Assembly: GCF_024198235.1 (NCBI RefSeq)
Contig: NZ_JAKCFB010000006.1
Span: 1-64,000, forward strand
Origin: Myxococcus dinghuensis
GTDB taxonomy: Bacteria > Myxococcota > Myxococcia > Myxococcales > Myxococcaceae
Direction: 5' to 3'
DNA: 64,000 bases
Shown: in pieces, positions 12,353-22,874 of the stretch
Position numbering within the stretch: the first letter of the stretch is position 1
Layout of the letters: each line of letters starts with the position of its first letter
The notes under the pieces: generated by a model
Seen by the model: only the letters and a program-made list of their open reading frames with translations
Database searches by the model: none
What the model was told of the DNA's origin: nothing
Program-made: the position numbers and the translations under genes

Positions 12353-12392
12353 CCCGCGGCGGGCGCCTCCCGGGGCGGCGTGGGAACGAGAA

Positions 12393-12422
12393 GAGGGCCC
12401 GCGCCAACCCGGCGGGGCCCTC
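12393..12422. terminator. Hairpin between guaB and the converging lipoprotein gene
   Basis: Arms GAGGGCCC (12393-12400) and GGGCCCTC (12415-12422) are perfect reverse complements with a 14-base loop. There is no T-run, as is common in GC-rich genomes. Its position between two converging stop codons suits a two-way terminator. Confidence 0.6.
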
Positions 12423-12452
12423 GTCCTCAGCCAGCGCGCGGGGCGGTGGGGA

Positions 12453-13070
12453 CTACTTGCGGCCCTTGCGACCGCCCGTGGAACCCGCCTCCTCGGCGGG
12501 CGTGGCGGAGATCTTCTTCTCCGCGTTGGCCACGCGGTTGAGCAGGGCGTCCTTGTCGTCCGGCTCCAGCGTCTCGATGGCCTGGCGCAGGGTGTTGAAG
12601 TCCAGGCGGGCGATGGTGACGGTGTTGCCGCCCTTGATCTCCTGGACGGTGGGGACCTCCACCAGCTCGCGCATGTAGGTCTCGAACTCGACCCGCACGT
12701 CCGCGGTCTGCTGGACGCAGTTGTCCTTGGCGTTGACGATCTGCTGGCTGCCCTCGCGGTAGCTCAGGTCGGGGTTGCGGTTCATCGCATCCTCGAACGT
12801 CGAGGTGCGCTTGCGCAGGGAGGAGTACAGCTCGATGTAATCGACCAGGCGCTCGGTCTCCTCGCGGTTGACGTTGCGCGCCTTGCCGAGCGCATCGGTG
12901 GTGTCATCACAGGTGAGCTTCTGGAGCTCGGAGACCCCTGGCACGTCCTTGACGGCCAGGTTCTGGGTCTCGCGGTCCAGCCGCTCATCCGAGGAGATCT
13001 CCTTCACACATCCGGAAGCGGACAGAAGGAGGAAAGCTGCAGCAGTGGAAGCGGACAGGCGGCGGAGCAT
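12453..13070 (-). CDS. Small outer-membrane-type lipoprotein, function unknown
   Basis: 205 residues from the ATG at 13070, chosen because GAGG sits about 6 bases upstream; an in-frame TTG at 13085 is possible. Basic N-terminus and hydrophobic stretch end in a lipobox (LSASGC), so it should be lipid-anchored. The mature part is charged and mostly helical with no domain I recognise, and ends in a Gly/Lys/Arg-rich tail (GGRKGRK). It sits alone on the minus strand between guaB and guaA and faces a terminator hairpin shared with guaB. Confidence 0.85.
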   Translation of the reverse strand: MLRRLSASTAAAFLLLSASGCVKEISSDERLDRETQNLAVKDVPGVSELQKLTCDDTTDALGKARNVNREETERLVDYIELYSSLRKRTSTFEDAMNRNPDLSYREGSQQIVNAKDNCVQQTADVRVEFETYMRELVEVPTVQEIKGGNTVTIARLDFNTLRQAIETLEPDDKDALLNRVANAEKKISATPAEEAGSTGGRKGRK

Positions 13071-13170
13071 CCGGACCTCGAACAATTGAGGGGACTTGGG
13101 CGTTGATTTCCGGAAGTTTGTAGCGATAAGGGCCCCCAGCCGTCAACGACGCCCCCTTGGAGAAACTCCG

Positions 13171-14724
<1,554 letters not shown>

Positions 14725-14776
14725 GGCCGGGGCCTCCCGGGACTCGCGCCGACGGCTGACCGTTGGCTTCATCCAT

Positions 14777-14806
14777 GGGCCGGCTGGCATCCTTGCCCGC
14801 CGGCCC
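14777..14806 (+). terminator. Hairpin after guaA
   Basis: Arms GGGCCGGC (14777-14784) and GCCGGCCC (14799-14806) match perfectly, with a CAT/GTG extension on either side. It stands about 50 bases after the guaA stop in the 240-base gap before the next gene. The T content after it is weak (TGGTGTTTC). Confidence 0.6.
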
Positions 14807-14964
14807 GTGGTGTTTCAGGGGCGCCCGCTGGCGTCCGGCGGTGCATCCAGGAGCCGCGCCAACGCGGCGCTGGTCGACGGGCCCAGGCGGTCTGGGGGAG
14901 GGCGGTCGGGAAGGGTGCAGTCCCGTGCGAGACTGCGCCTGGTTCCGAGAAGGGAAGGTCGCAC

Positions 14965-15765
14965 ATGAGGAAGAGCCTGAGTGCCAGGGGCGCGGGAGTC
15001 CTGTTGGGGGGAGTCCTCCTGCTCATGCCCCTGGCTGTCGCCGTGGCCGCGCCCCCGCGCAAGGGGGCCGCCGCCCCCGTCGCCATCGTCCTGGGGCACG
15101 AGATTCGTCGCGCGGACCTCGCGCCCCCCGGAGGGCCACGGCCCGACGCGGATGCCGAATGGAAGGCCAAGAGCGATGCCCTCCGTCTCCAGGGGCTGCT
15201 CCTGGCTCCACTCTTGATGCGCTATGCCCAGCAGAAGCAACTGGAGCCCACGCCGCAAGAAGTGCGGGACTGCACCGCCGCGATGGACGCCAAGAGCGCC
15301 GAGCTGCGAGAACGACAGAAACAGGAACTCGACACCCTGCGTAGGCAGCTCGGAGCGAGGGACCTGTCCGTCGCGGACCGCGAGGACCTCCGTACCCGGC
15401 TCATGACGCTCGAGAACGTCACGAGGTTCGACGAGGCGGACCAGGCCGAGCGGGCCCAGAACCCCGAGCTGGCCGCGGAATCCTCCGCGCGCGTCTCCCG
15501 CGACATGGTCCTCGCGTGGAAGGTGCAGCGGGAGCTGCATCGCCAGTACGGCGGGGACATCATCTTCCAGCAGGCGGGCCCCGAGGCGGTGGGGGCGTAC
15601 CCCCTGTTCCTGGAGGAGCGACAGAAGGCCGGCGACTTCCAGATCCTCGACCCGGACCTGTCCCGTCGCTTCTGGGAGCGCATCCGCAAGGGGGCCGGCA
15701 TCCGCGTCGAGCAGGACGCGCTGGAGACGCCGTGGTGGCTCGAGAAGCCCGCCCCGAAGCGCTGA
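14965..15765 (+). CDS. Secreted protein with SurA-like N-terminal region
   Basis: 266 residues. A clear Sec signal peptide (basic start, then a hydrophobic core about 10-27, cleavage near AVAAPPRK). The next part, with a short strand (IVLGHEIRRADL) followed by long helices, recalls the N-terminal chaperone region of SurA/parvulin-type periplasmic isomerases, but no parvulin isomerase domain follows; the middle is a charged coiled-coil-like stretch (about 95-150). The C-terminal part is not recognised. The likeness to SurA is weak and only by pattern. A good terminator follows at 15813. Confidence 0.75.
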   Translation: MRKSLSARGAGVLLGGVLLLMPLAVAVAAPPRKGAAAPVAIVLGHEIRRADLAPPGGPRPDADAEWKAKSDALRLQGLLLAPLLMRYAQQKQLEPTPQEVRDCTAAMDAKSAELRERQKQELDTLRRQLGARDLSVADREDLRTRLMTLENVTRFDEADQAERAQNPELAAESSARVSRDMVLAWKVQRELHRQYGGDIIFQQAGPEAVGAYPLFLEERQKAGDFQILDPDLSRRFWERIRKGAGIRVEQDALETPWWLEKPAPKR

Positions 15766-15812
15766 GCCGCTGGGGCGTGAACACCGGCGCCGCCAGGAGC
15801 CCTGAATGAACG

Positions 15813-15852
15813 AAGAGGCTGCCCGGGGTGCCCAGGCAGCCTCTTTGCTTTT
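15813..15852. terminator. Intrinsic terminator
   Basis: AAGAGGCTGCC (15813-15823) pairs perfectly with GGCAGCCTCTT (15835-15845), followed by a T-rich stretch (TGCTTTT). It ends the upstream plus-strand gene and could also serve the converging S46 peptidase gene. Confidence 0.85.
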
Positions 15853-15897
15853 CCAACGAGGGCCTCGAAGTCGGGCTCCCTGCTCGGAAGCCGGTGA

Positions 15898-18024
15898 CTA
15901 CCCGGCCGGGTTCGCCTTCACGGGCGGCACCTGGGTGCTCCCCGGGCGCAGCTCCTCGAGGACGCGGTTGGCGCCGTAGATCTTCTTCAGCGCCTCGATG
16001 ATGGCGTCGCTGTGCACGGCGACGGTGCGGTTGACGCTCTCGTCGAAGCCGTACTCACCGCCCAGGGACTGGATGTTGCCGTCGAACACCAGGCCGATGA
16101 TCTCCGCGTCCTTGCTGATCATGGGCGAGCCGGAGTTGCCGCCGATGATGTCGTTGGTGGTGACCATGTTCATGGCCGTGGCGCCGTCGAGGTTCTTCTC
16201 CGCCTTCAGCCAGGACGCGGGCAGCGCGAACGGGTCCTCACCGGTCGCGTGGTCGAAGGTGCCCGCCATCTGGGTGATGGGGTCCACCTTCTTGCCGTCC
16301 TCCATGTAGCCCTTCACCGAGCCGTACGACAGGCGCAGGGTGAACGTGGCGTCGGGGTACTGGTTGGTGCCGTAGACCTCGAACTTCGACTTGGCCACCA
16401 GCTCGCTGTTCTTCTTGATGACCGCCTCGATGTTCTCCTCGTAGTTCTTGCGGACCGCGCGGGAGTCGCCGTCCAACGCGAGGGCGAGCTGGATCATCGG
16501 GTCCTTGGAGGCCGCGATGGCCGCCTTGCCGCCGTCGAACAGCGCCTTGCGGACGGAGACGTCACACACCTTGGAGCCCTTCACGTCCTTGATGACGCAC
16601 AGCTTGGAGCCCTTCACCAGACGGGTCGCCAGCTTCTCCGGGGACTCCTTGCCCAGGACCTTCTTCACGAACGGGTGGTTGGAGCCCAGCTCCTCGCGCA
16701 TCTTCGTGAGACCGAAGGTCAGGCGGGTGATCTCCAGCTCCGGGTAGATGGGGGCGGGGCTGAGCAGCTGCGCCTGGAGCGCGGGCAGGTTGGCCTGGTT
16801 GAACTCACGCAGGCGCTGACCGTTCTCCTTGTTGAGCTCCTCGGAGGCCCGCACCAGCGTCTTGGCGATGCCGTACAGGCTGGAGGACAGGCCCGAGCCC
16901 TGCTCCATGAAGCCGAGGTCCTTGCGGATGTTGGCCATGTCGACCTGGGCCTTGGCGATCTCGTCCCACGCCGCGCCGTACTTCTTCTTCATCTCCGGGT
17001 TGGCGTCGACCTTCTTGCGCAGCTCCTGCTCCGCGGCGACCTTCTGCGCGAAGAACTTCTTGTCCTGCAGCGCCTCCAGGCGGCCCTTGAACGCCTTGAG
17101 GCTGTTCTCCACGCCGAACAGCAGGTTGTTGGAGATGCGCTTCTGCTCCGGGCCCTTCTTCTGGAACTCGGTGACGAGGCCGCGCAGCTCGGACAGCATG
17201 AACAGCGCCTTGGGCATGGCGACGTCGCGCTGGTACTCCAGCTCCGCGATGGTCAGCCCGCGCGAGGTGCGGCCGGGGTGGCCGGTCACGAAGGTGAGGT
17301 CACCCTCCTTGGCGCTCTTCTCGGACCACTTGAAGTAGTTCTCCGTCTTCGCCGGCTTGCCGTCCTGGTAGACGCGCAGGAACGTCACGTCGAGGTCCCA
17401 ACGGGGGAACTCGAAGTTGTCCGGGTCGCCGCCGAAGAAGGCGATGGCGTGCTCGGGCGCCATGACCAGGCGCACGTCCTGGAAGCGGCGGTACTTGTAG
17501 AGGTTGTACTTGCCGCCCTGGTACAGCGTCACGACGTCGCAGCGGACCTTGGCGTCACCGGCGGAGCACTCCTGCTCCATCGCCGCCATCTTCGCCTTCA
17601 GCGTGTCGCTGTACTGCTTGCCGGACAGGCCCTGCGTGGCCTGGTTGAGCGCGTCGGTGACGTCGGTGATCTGCTCGAGCTGGTTGATCTCCATCGCCGG
17701 GCACTGCGTCTCCTCGGCCTGGCTCTTCGCGTAGAAGCCGTTCGCGATGAAGTCCTTCTTCGGACCGGAGAGCTGCTCGATACAGCCGCGGGCGCAGTGG
17801 TGATTGGTCATCACCAGACCGTCCGGCGACACGAAGCTGGCGGAACAGCCGCCCGCCAGACGCGCGGAGGACAGGCGCACCTTGTCGAGCCACTGCTGCG
17901 ACGGCTCGAACCCGTACTTCTCCTTCACCTTCGCGGACGGGAAGTTGTTGTAGGTCCACATGCCTTCGTCGGCCAACGCGGGGGACGCGCCGACGAGGGT
18001 GGCGATCAGGAACAAACGCTTCAT
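15898..18024 (-). CDS. S46 family dipeptidyl-peptidase (DPP7/DPP11-like), secreted
   Basis: 708 residues with a signal peptide (MKRLFLIATLVGASPALA). Family S46 exopeptidases cut dipeptides from the N-termini of peptides in the periplasm or outside. The chymotrypsin-like catalytic residues are visible: His in TNHHC (about 75-76), an Asp in the DNFEFPRWD region, and Ser in GGNSGSPM (about residue 631). Length matches DPP7/DPP11. Substrate preference (hydrophobic or acidic) cannot be settled here. ATG at 18024 is preceded by AAAGGA at 7 bases; longer in-frame starts lack a signal sequence at the N-terminus. Such peptidases fit a predatory or proteolytic lifestyle. The gene stands alone. Confidence 0.94.
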   Translation of the reverse strand: MKRLFLIATLVGASPALADEGMWTYNNFPSAKVKEKYGFEPSQQWLDKVRLSSARLAGGCSASFVSPDGLVMTNHHCARGCIEQLSGPKKDFIANGFYAKSQAEETQCPAMEINQLEQITDVTDALNQATQGLSGKQYSDTLKAKMAAMEQECSAGDAKVRCDVVTLYQGGKYNLYKYRRFQDVRLVMAPEHAIAFFGGDPDNFEFPRWDLDVTFLRVYQDGKPAKTENYFKWSEKSAKEGDLTFVTGHPGRTSRGLTIAELEYQRDVAMPKALFMLSELRGLVTEFQKKGPEQKRISNNLLFGVENSLKAFKGRLEALQDKKFFAQKVAAEQELRKKVDANPEMKKKYGAAWDEIAKAQVDMANIRKDLGFMEQGSGLSSSLYGIAKTLVRASEELNKENGQRLREFNQANLPALQAQLLSPAPIYPELEITRLTFGLTKMREELGSNHPFVKKVLGKESPEKLATRLVKGSKLCVIKDVKGSKVCDVSVRKALFDGGKAAIAASKDPMIQLALALDGDSRAVRKNYEENIEAVIKKNSELVAKSKFEVYGTNQYPDATFTLRLSYGSVKGYMEDGKKVDPITQMAGTFDHATGEDPFALPASWLKAEKNLDGATAMNMVTTNDIIGGNSGSPMISKDAEIIGLVFDGNIQSLGGEYGFDESVNRTVAVHSDAIIEALKKIYGANRVLEELRPGSTQVPPVKANPAG

Positions 18025-18306
18025 GAAGAGGTCCTTTCCAGGGCCAGGGATGTCGCGGTTCTGCGGGAAGCCCCTGCCTCGGTCAACCGGGAAAAAAGCC
18101 GGGATGAATTCCCATCTCGTGGAACATTCGAGCGGGCGTGGGATTCCTCGGCATCGCACGAGGCCTGAGTGCAGGCAGGCGACGACGAATGCCTGGAATC
18201 ACGTCTTGTCGGGGCGCGTCGCGAAGCCGTGATTCGAGCCGCGTGGGTGGCGCGGCGTGTCGTGTCCTGGCGTGCCATTTCCGGGACGCCAGGAGGTCCG
18301 TCCGAC

Positions 18307-20715
18307 TCAGCCGCGCATGGCCTGGAGGGGGTCCACTCGCGTCGCCCTTCGCGCCGGGAGCCAACAGGCCAGCAGGGCGACCACGGCGAAGAGCAGGGTG
18401 ACCCCCACGAACGTCAGCGGGTCCCAGGAAGAGACGCCGTAGAGCTGGGACGCCAGGAGCCGCGTCAGCGCCAGGGCCCCCCCGAGGCCGACCGCCAGCC
18501 CGAGCCCCGCCAGCGCCGCCCCCTGGGTCAGGACCCGCCGGAGGACGTCTCCCGAGCGCGCCCCCAGGGCCATGCGGATGCCGAACTCGCGGGTGCGCTG
18601 CGCGACGAGCAGCGAGATGACGCCATAGAGGCCATGGGTGGAGAGGATCAGCGCGAGCGCCGCGAAGCCCCCGAGCAACGAGAGCACGAGCCGCCGCGCC
18701 CCGAGCGACTGGGTGACGACCTGCTCCATGGTCGCGGCCCGGAAGACGGGGATGCCGGAGTCGACGCGCCGGACCGCCGCCTGGACCGAGGGCAACACGG
18801 TCTCCGGGGGCACGGAGGTGCGAATCACGAGGACCAGGCTGTCGTCGCCCCAGGGGCGGCCCTGCGGGACATGGAACTCCGGCAGCGGCGCCTGCTCGAG
18901 GCCCGCCTGCCGGACATCGCCCACGACGCCCACGATGGTGTGGACGCCGATGCCCAGGCGGAGCTGTCGGCCCAGGGCGCCTCCGTCCTGGAAGTGCCTC
19001 CGCGCGAGCGCCTCGTTGATGATGACGACGCCCGGCTGACCGGGGGCCGAGTCCTGGGGGGTGAAATCCCGACCGTGCTTCAGGGGGATTCCCAGGGTCG
19101 AGAAGAAGCCGGGGCTGGATGCCCGGCGCTCGGCGCGGGGTTCTCGGCCGGGTTCAGGGGCATCCTCGCCCTCGACCGTGTAGCGGGCGTTGCTCCAGGC
19201 GCGCTGGATGGGGAGCAGCGACGTCATTCCGGCGGCCGTGACGCCCGGAAGGGCGCGAACCTCGTCGAGGATGGGTTCCAGCAGGGTGCCTGGGAGACGG
19301 GTGTCCAGCCCGTCCGAGGTGAAGAACCGGCTGTCGGGGATGCCCAGATGCAGGGTCAGGAGCTGCTCGGTGGCGATTCCCGGAGACGTGCCCAGCAGCA
19401 GGAAGAAGCCGCGCCCCAGGAGGCCGGCGCCCACGAGCAGGATGAGGCACAGGGCGAGTTCGCCGACGACCAACATCGAGCGCAGGCGGCGGGAGCCGAG
19501 CCATCCCGGGCTCGCCGAGGCCAGGCCGGCGCGCAGGTTCCACCCGGTGACCTGGAGCGCGGGAACCAGGCCGAATCCGAGCCCGCAGGTCCCGGTGATG
19601 GCGAGCAGGTAGAGGAACACGGGACCATCCAGGCCCACGGCCTCGCGCCGAGGCATCGTCTCGGGCGCGATGGCCATGAGGGCATCCAGGCCCCACCGGG
19701 CGACGAGGAGCGCGAACACGGCGCCGAGACCCGACAGGAGAAGACTCTCGACGAGGAGCTGCTGGATGACCCGGGCTCGGCCCGCGCCGAGCGCCGCGCG
19801 AACGGCGAACTCCTGGCCGCGGGCTCCAGCTCGGGCGAGCAGCAGGTTCGCGATGTTGGCGCACGCGATGAGGAGCACGAGCGCGACGGCGCCGAGCAAC
19901 AATCGCAAGGGCCCGACCCAGAGTCGGGTCCGGGCCTCGGCGAGCGAATCGACGCGCGCGCTCCGGTCCTTGCCCGAGGCAGGTCCCGCTGCGCCGAGTC
20001 GGGACGCGAGCTCCTTCAGGTGCTGGTCGGCCGTGGCCACGGAGACGCCCACGGCGAGCCGGCCGCGGACCGAGAGCACGGTGGAGTTGCGTCGATCCCG
20101 GGCATCTGGAGGGGCGACCAGGGGGAGCCAGAGGTCCATCCCGGGGTCGAAAAACTCGGGGATGACGCCGACCACGGTATGCGGGACGTCGTCGAGCAGG
20201 ATGCGCTGGCCGAGAACGGCCGGATTGGAGGCGAAGCGCCGACGCCACAGGGCTTCGCTCAGCACCGTGATGGGCTCCTGGCCGGGCTGGTCATCGGTCG
20301 GGGCGAAGGTTCGGCCCAGGACGGGCGGGACACCGTGGACCGCGAAGTAGTCGCCGGTGGCCCGGGTGGCCTCGAGGCGCTCGGAATCGGACTCGGTCCG
20401 GAGGATGGCGCCGCCGGTGGTGAACGCGGCGAGGTGTTCGAAGACCGTGGCCTGGTCTCGCCAATCCCAGAACGTGGGCCACGACACGGGGCCGCCGCTG
20501 AGCTCGGGGCGGAGTTCGACCACGGAGACGATGCGGTCGGGTTCTGGATACGGGAGCGGCCGGAGCAGCACGCCATGGACGACGCTGAAGACCACGACGT
20601 TGGCGCCGATACCGAGCCCCAGGCAGAGCACCGCGGCGGCGACGAAGCCAGGGGAACGCATGAACGTGCGGAGCGCGAAACGCGCATCCGCGAAAACGGA
20701 ATCGACGAAGCCCAT
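18307..20715 (-). CDS. ADOP-type ABC permease (MacB/FtsX-like, duplicated)
   Basis: About 802 residues from the ATG at 20715. N-terminal cytosolic stretch and first membrane helix (FALRTFMRSPGFVAAAVLCL) followed by a large periplasmic MacB_PCD domain, three helices of a FtsX core, then a second copy of the periplasmic domain and FtsX core, ending SLLVAQRTREFGIRMALGA and a last helix pair (about 8 helices in all). This is the layout of the acidobacterial duplicated orphan permease family, frequent in Acidobacteria and Myxobacteria and often without its own ATPase. No ATP-binding protein is adjacent. In-frame starts further up (20769, 20916) cannot be ruled out; none has a strong ribosome site. 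Substrate unknown. Confidence 0.9.
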   Translation of the reverse strand: MGFVDSVFADARFALRTFMRSPGFVAAAVLCLGLGIGANVVVFSVVHGVLLRPLPYPEPDRIVSVVELRPELSGGPVSWPTFWDWRDQATVFEHLAAFTTGGAILRTESDSERLEATRATGDYFAVHGVPPVLGRTFAPTDDQPGQEPITVLSEALWRRRFASNPAVLGQRILLDDVPHTVVGVIPEFFDPGMDLWLPLVAPPDARDRRNSTVLSVRGRLAVGVSVATADQHLKELASRLGAAGPASGKDRSARVDSLAEARTRLWVGPLRLLLGAVALVLLIACANIANLLLARAGARGQEFAVRAALGAGRARVIQQLLVESLLLSGLGAVFALLVARWGLDALMAIAPETMPRREAVGLDGPVFLYLLAITGTCGLGFGLVPALQVTGWNLRAGLASASPGWLGSRRLRSMLVVGELALCLILLVGAGLLGRGFFLLLGTSPGIATEQLLTLHLGIPDSRFFTSDGLDTRLPGTLLEPILDEVRALPGVTAAGMTSLLPIQRAWSNARYTVEGEDAPEPGREPRAERRASSPGFFSTLGIPLKHGRDFTPQDSAPGQPGVVIINEALARRHFQDGGALGRQLRLGIGVHTIVGVVGDVRQAGLEQAPLPEFHVPQGRPWGDDSLVLVIRTSVPPETVLPSVQAAVRRVDSGIPVFRAATMEQVVTQSLGARRLVLSLLGGFAALALILSTHGLYGVISLLVAQRTREFGIRMALGARSGDVLRRVLTQGAALAGLGLAVGLGGALALTRLLASQLYGVSSWDPLTFVGVTLLFAVVALLACWLPARRATRVDPLQAMRG

Positions 20716-21279
20716 GAGGTGGAGGCCCCAGAAACCGATCGAAGTTGGCTGGAAAGAGACGCGAGCCATTGTGGCGAGGATCGGCGCCTGGCGGAACAGG
20801 GGGCTTCGTCCAACAAGCACGCCGCACGCAGGGCCTGTGGTCGGCTCGGCATGGCGGCGCGGCGGATGCTCGCGGCACCACGTGAGTGCCGGATTCAGCG
20901 GCCCGAAGCCCGCCAAGGGGGTCCGAGGCCAGCCGGGGAGAGCTTCGGAATCAGCCTGGAGCCGGCGCCCAAAACCCCACCTGGGACGCCACGGGCTTAG
21001 TTTACATAACGCATGTTATCGGACCTAATGGCACTCTGGGGCCAGAGGGCGAAAGACCTGTCCTCCGGGCCGGCTGAACCGCCGAACGGCGCCCTCCAGC
21101 CCCTGAACCCGAGGCCCCGGCCGAGGCCCCGGGACTCCGTCCTCCTGGGCATCGGCGAACGCGCCGCTCCCCGGATTGAGCATCTGCTGCGACGTGGCCT
21201 GCATCTCCACGTTCGAGGACGCTTCCGGCCCGTGCATCCCCGCGGCTGGCCACTTAAAAAACGCGTGGAGGTATTCCCC
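20716..21279. promoter_or_regulatory. 564-base divergent control region with candidate promoter
   Basis: No convincing gene is seen between the ADOP permease and the SMR gene. TTTACA (21001-21006), a 17-base gap and CCTAAT (21024-21029) form a plausible sigma-70 promoter reading towards the SMR gene, which would then have a leader of about 245 bases. A short palindrome, ATAAC-gcat-GTTAT (21006-21019), lies inside it. I looked for guanidine (ykkC-type) riboswitch sequence blocks in the leader and saw none. Confidence 0.4.
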
Positions 21280-21600
21280 GTGGCGTACGTGTTCCTGGTC
21301 CTGGCCATCGCCAGCGAGATTCTTGGTACGAGCATGCTGAAGACCACCGAGGGCTTCACCCGGCTCTGGCCGTCCCTGGCCTGCCTCGGGGCCTATGGCG
21401 TGGCGTTCGCGCTCCTGTCCCAGGCCGTGAAGACCATCCCCGTGGGCGTCGCCTATGCGCTCTGGTCCGGGCTCGGGACGGCCGCCATCGTCGTCATCGG
21501 CGTGACCTTCCTGGGCGAATCCATCAGCGCGATCAAGATCATCGGCGTGAGCCTCATCGTCGTGGGTGTCGTCATCCTGAACCTGGGCGGCGCGCACTGA
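21280..21600 (+). CDS. Small multidrug resistance (SMR/EmrE-type) transporter
   Basis: 106 residues, four membrane helices, normal size for the family. The membrane-embedded glutamate is present in AIASEILGTS (residue 13) and the signature YALWSGLGTA around 59-68 resembles the Qac/EmrE subtype more than the guanidinium exporters. It would export lipophilic cations in exchange for protons as an antiparallel dimer in the inner membrane. The GTG start at 21280 has GGAGG 8-9 bases upstream; frames further up read as non-coding. No partner SMR gene is next to it. Confidence 0.92.
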   Translation: MAYVFLVLAIASEILGTSMLKTTEGFTRLWPSLACLGAYGVAFALLSQAVKTIPVGVAYALWSGLGTAAIVVIGVTFLGESISAIKIIGVSLIVVGVVILNLGGAH

Positions 21601-21699
21601 GGCTGGCTCGGCCCCTCGTCCGACCAATCCCAGGCTCGGCTGCCCGGACGCGAGTCCGTGCTTCACCCGCACCGTGTCGACGCGTACCGTGTCCCGCGC

Positions 21700-22248
21700 A
21701 TGCGCCTTCTCCGAACCGGACTTTCCGCCACCCTGTGCTGCGGCGCGCTCTTCCTGACTGGCTGCCCGGACAAGCCGACGGACACCCCGGACTCCGGCTC
21801 TGGCACCGCCACTGCGCCCGAGCCCCCCAAGCCGCCACCGCCGACCGCCTTCAGCCTCAGCTATCAGGCGCCGGACGCGAGCCTCGCCCAGGTCTCCCTG
21901 GAGCCCGGTGACAAGCCGCTCATCCAACAGACCTCCGCGCTCGAGCTCCGGACGAACCACGGCCTGCGCAACTACCGGGTCCGCCTGTTCGACGAGGCCG
22001 AGCGCGCGATGGTCTCCGACGACAGCGCCGAGGAAGCGGACTCAGGACTCGTCTACCGGATCAACCTGCCGCAGCCGCTCAAGACCGGCTTCTCGTACAC
22101 GCTCGTGGTCGACGCGCAGACGGGCAACGCCTTCACGGACACGCTCGGGCGCGAGGTCGAGGAGCTGCGCACCACGTTCCAGGTCGCCGGCGAGAAGGAA
22201 AAGCCCGCTCCGCCGCCCGCGCCCGCCAAGAAGAAGAAGCGCCGATAG
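21700..22248 (+). CDS. Lipoprotein with Ig-like (Big_5-type) domain
   Basis: 182 residues. Signal peptide with lipobox (FLTGC), then a Pro/Thr/Ser-rich spacer (about 25-50) as used to lift a domain off the membrane. The remaining part, with LRNYRVRLFDEAER and a strand-rich pattern ending in LRTTFQV, resembles the bacterial Ig-like fold found in surface lipoproteins. The C-terminus is a Pro/Lys-rich tail (KKKKRR). ATG at 21700 is chosen because it opens the signal peptide. Function unknown. Confidence 0.82.
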   Translation: MRLLRTGLSATLCCGALFLTGCPDKPTDTPDSGSGTATAPEPPKPPPPTAFSLSYQAPDASLAQVSLEPGDKPLIQQTSALELRTNHGLRNYRVRLFDEAERAMVSDDSAEEADSGLVYRINLPQPLKTGFSYTLVVDAQTGNAFTDTLGREVEELRTTFQVAGEKEKPAPPPAPAKKKKRR

Positions 22249-22270
22249 CCGCCCGCGACGCCCGGGCGGC
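22248..22270. terminator. Hairpin between converging genes
   Basis: GCCGCCCG (22248-22255) and CGGGCGGC (22263-22270) pair perfectly, starting on the last base of the lipoprotein stop codon and lying 14 bases before the stop of the converging cyclophilin gene. Likely shared terminator without a T-run. Confidence 0.6.
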
Positions 22271-22284
22271 CACCGCGCGACCGC

Positions 22285-22788
22285 TCACTTCGAGAGGATC
22301 GTCGCCGACTCGATGGAGATGGTCTTCTGCGGCACGTCCCGCATCCCGCTGCGCATGCCGGTGGCCGTCGCCTCGATCTTCTTCACCACGTCCAGGCCCG
22401 AGGTGACCTTGCCGAAGACGGTGTAGCCGTGACCGTCCGGCCGCGGATAGTCCAGGCCGGAGTTGTCCACGGTGTTGATGAAGAACTGCGCCGTGGCCGA
22501 GTTCGGGTCCGAGGTCCGGGCCATCGCGATGGTGCCCGTCTGGTTCTTCAGGCCGTTCTGGCTCTCGATCGGAATCGACGCACGGGTCTTCTTCTGGTCC
22601 ATGCTGGACGTGAAGCCGCCCCCCTGGATCATGAAGCCCTGGATCACGCGGTGGAAGATGGTGCCGGTGTAGTGCCCGGCCTCGACGTACTCGATGAAGT
22701 TGGCGACCGTCTTCGGCGCCTTCTCGGGATACAGCTCGAGCTGGATGTCGCCTTCGCTGGTCTTGAACTGCACGACGGGGTTGGCCAT
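22285..22788 (-). CDS. ppiB: Cyclophilin-type peptidyl-prolyl isomerase, cytosolic
   Basis: 167 residues with no signal peptide. Catalyses cis-trans isomerisation of proline bonds during protein folding. Cyclophilin core: IFHRVIQGFMIQGG with the catalytic Arg, then NSATAQFFIN and the C-terminal GYTVFGKVTSGLDVV. Its size and lack of leader match the cytosolic PpiB type, in contrast to the secreted paralogue at 29800-30507. ATG at 22788 has GAGAGG at 7 bases. Last gene of the long minus-strand run. Confidence 0.95.
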   Translation of the reverse strand: MANPVVQFKTSEGDIQLELYPEKAPKTVANFIEYVEAGHYTGTIFHRVIQGFMIQGGGFTSSMDQKKTRASIPIESQNGLKNQTGTIAMARTSDPNSATAQFFINTVDNSGLDYPRPDGHGYTVFGKVTSGLDVVKKIEATATGMRSGMRDVPQKTISIESATILSK

Positions 22789-22874
22789 CACGAACCTCTC
22801 GAAAGTCCTGCGTGGAAAGAGTCCGGCGCGTTCTGCCACAACTGGCGGCCCCAATGCCGCCAGAACCGTCCGAC

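Noticed and set aside
16012..18168. Open plus-strand frame of 718 codons over the S46 peptidase
   Set aside because: Antisense to the catalytic motifs of the peptidase and lacks any domain signal.
21036..21279. Guanidine (ykkC-type) riboswitch before the SMR gene
   Set aside because: The conserved blocks of the known classes were not found, and the SMR protein looks like the drug-export subtype.
21025..21960. Open minus-strand frame opposite the SMR and lipoprotein genes
   Set aside because: Antisense to a full-length SMR transporter and a lipobox protein; no signal of its own.
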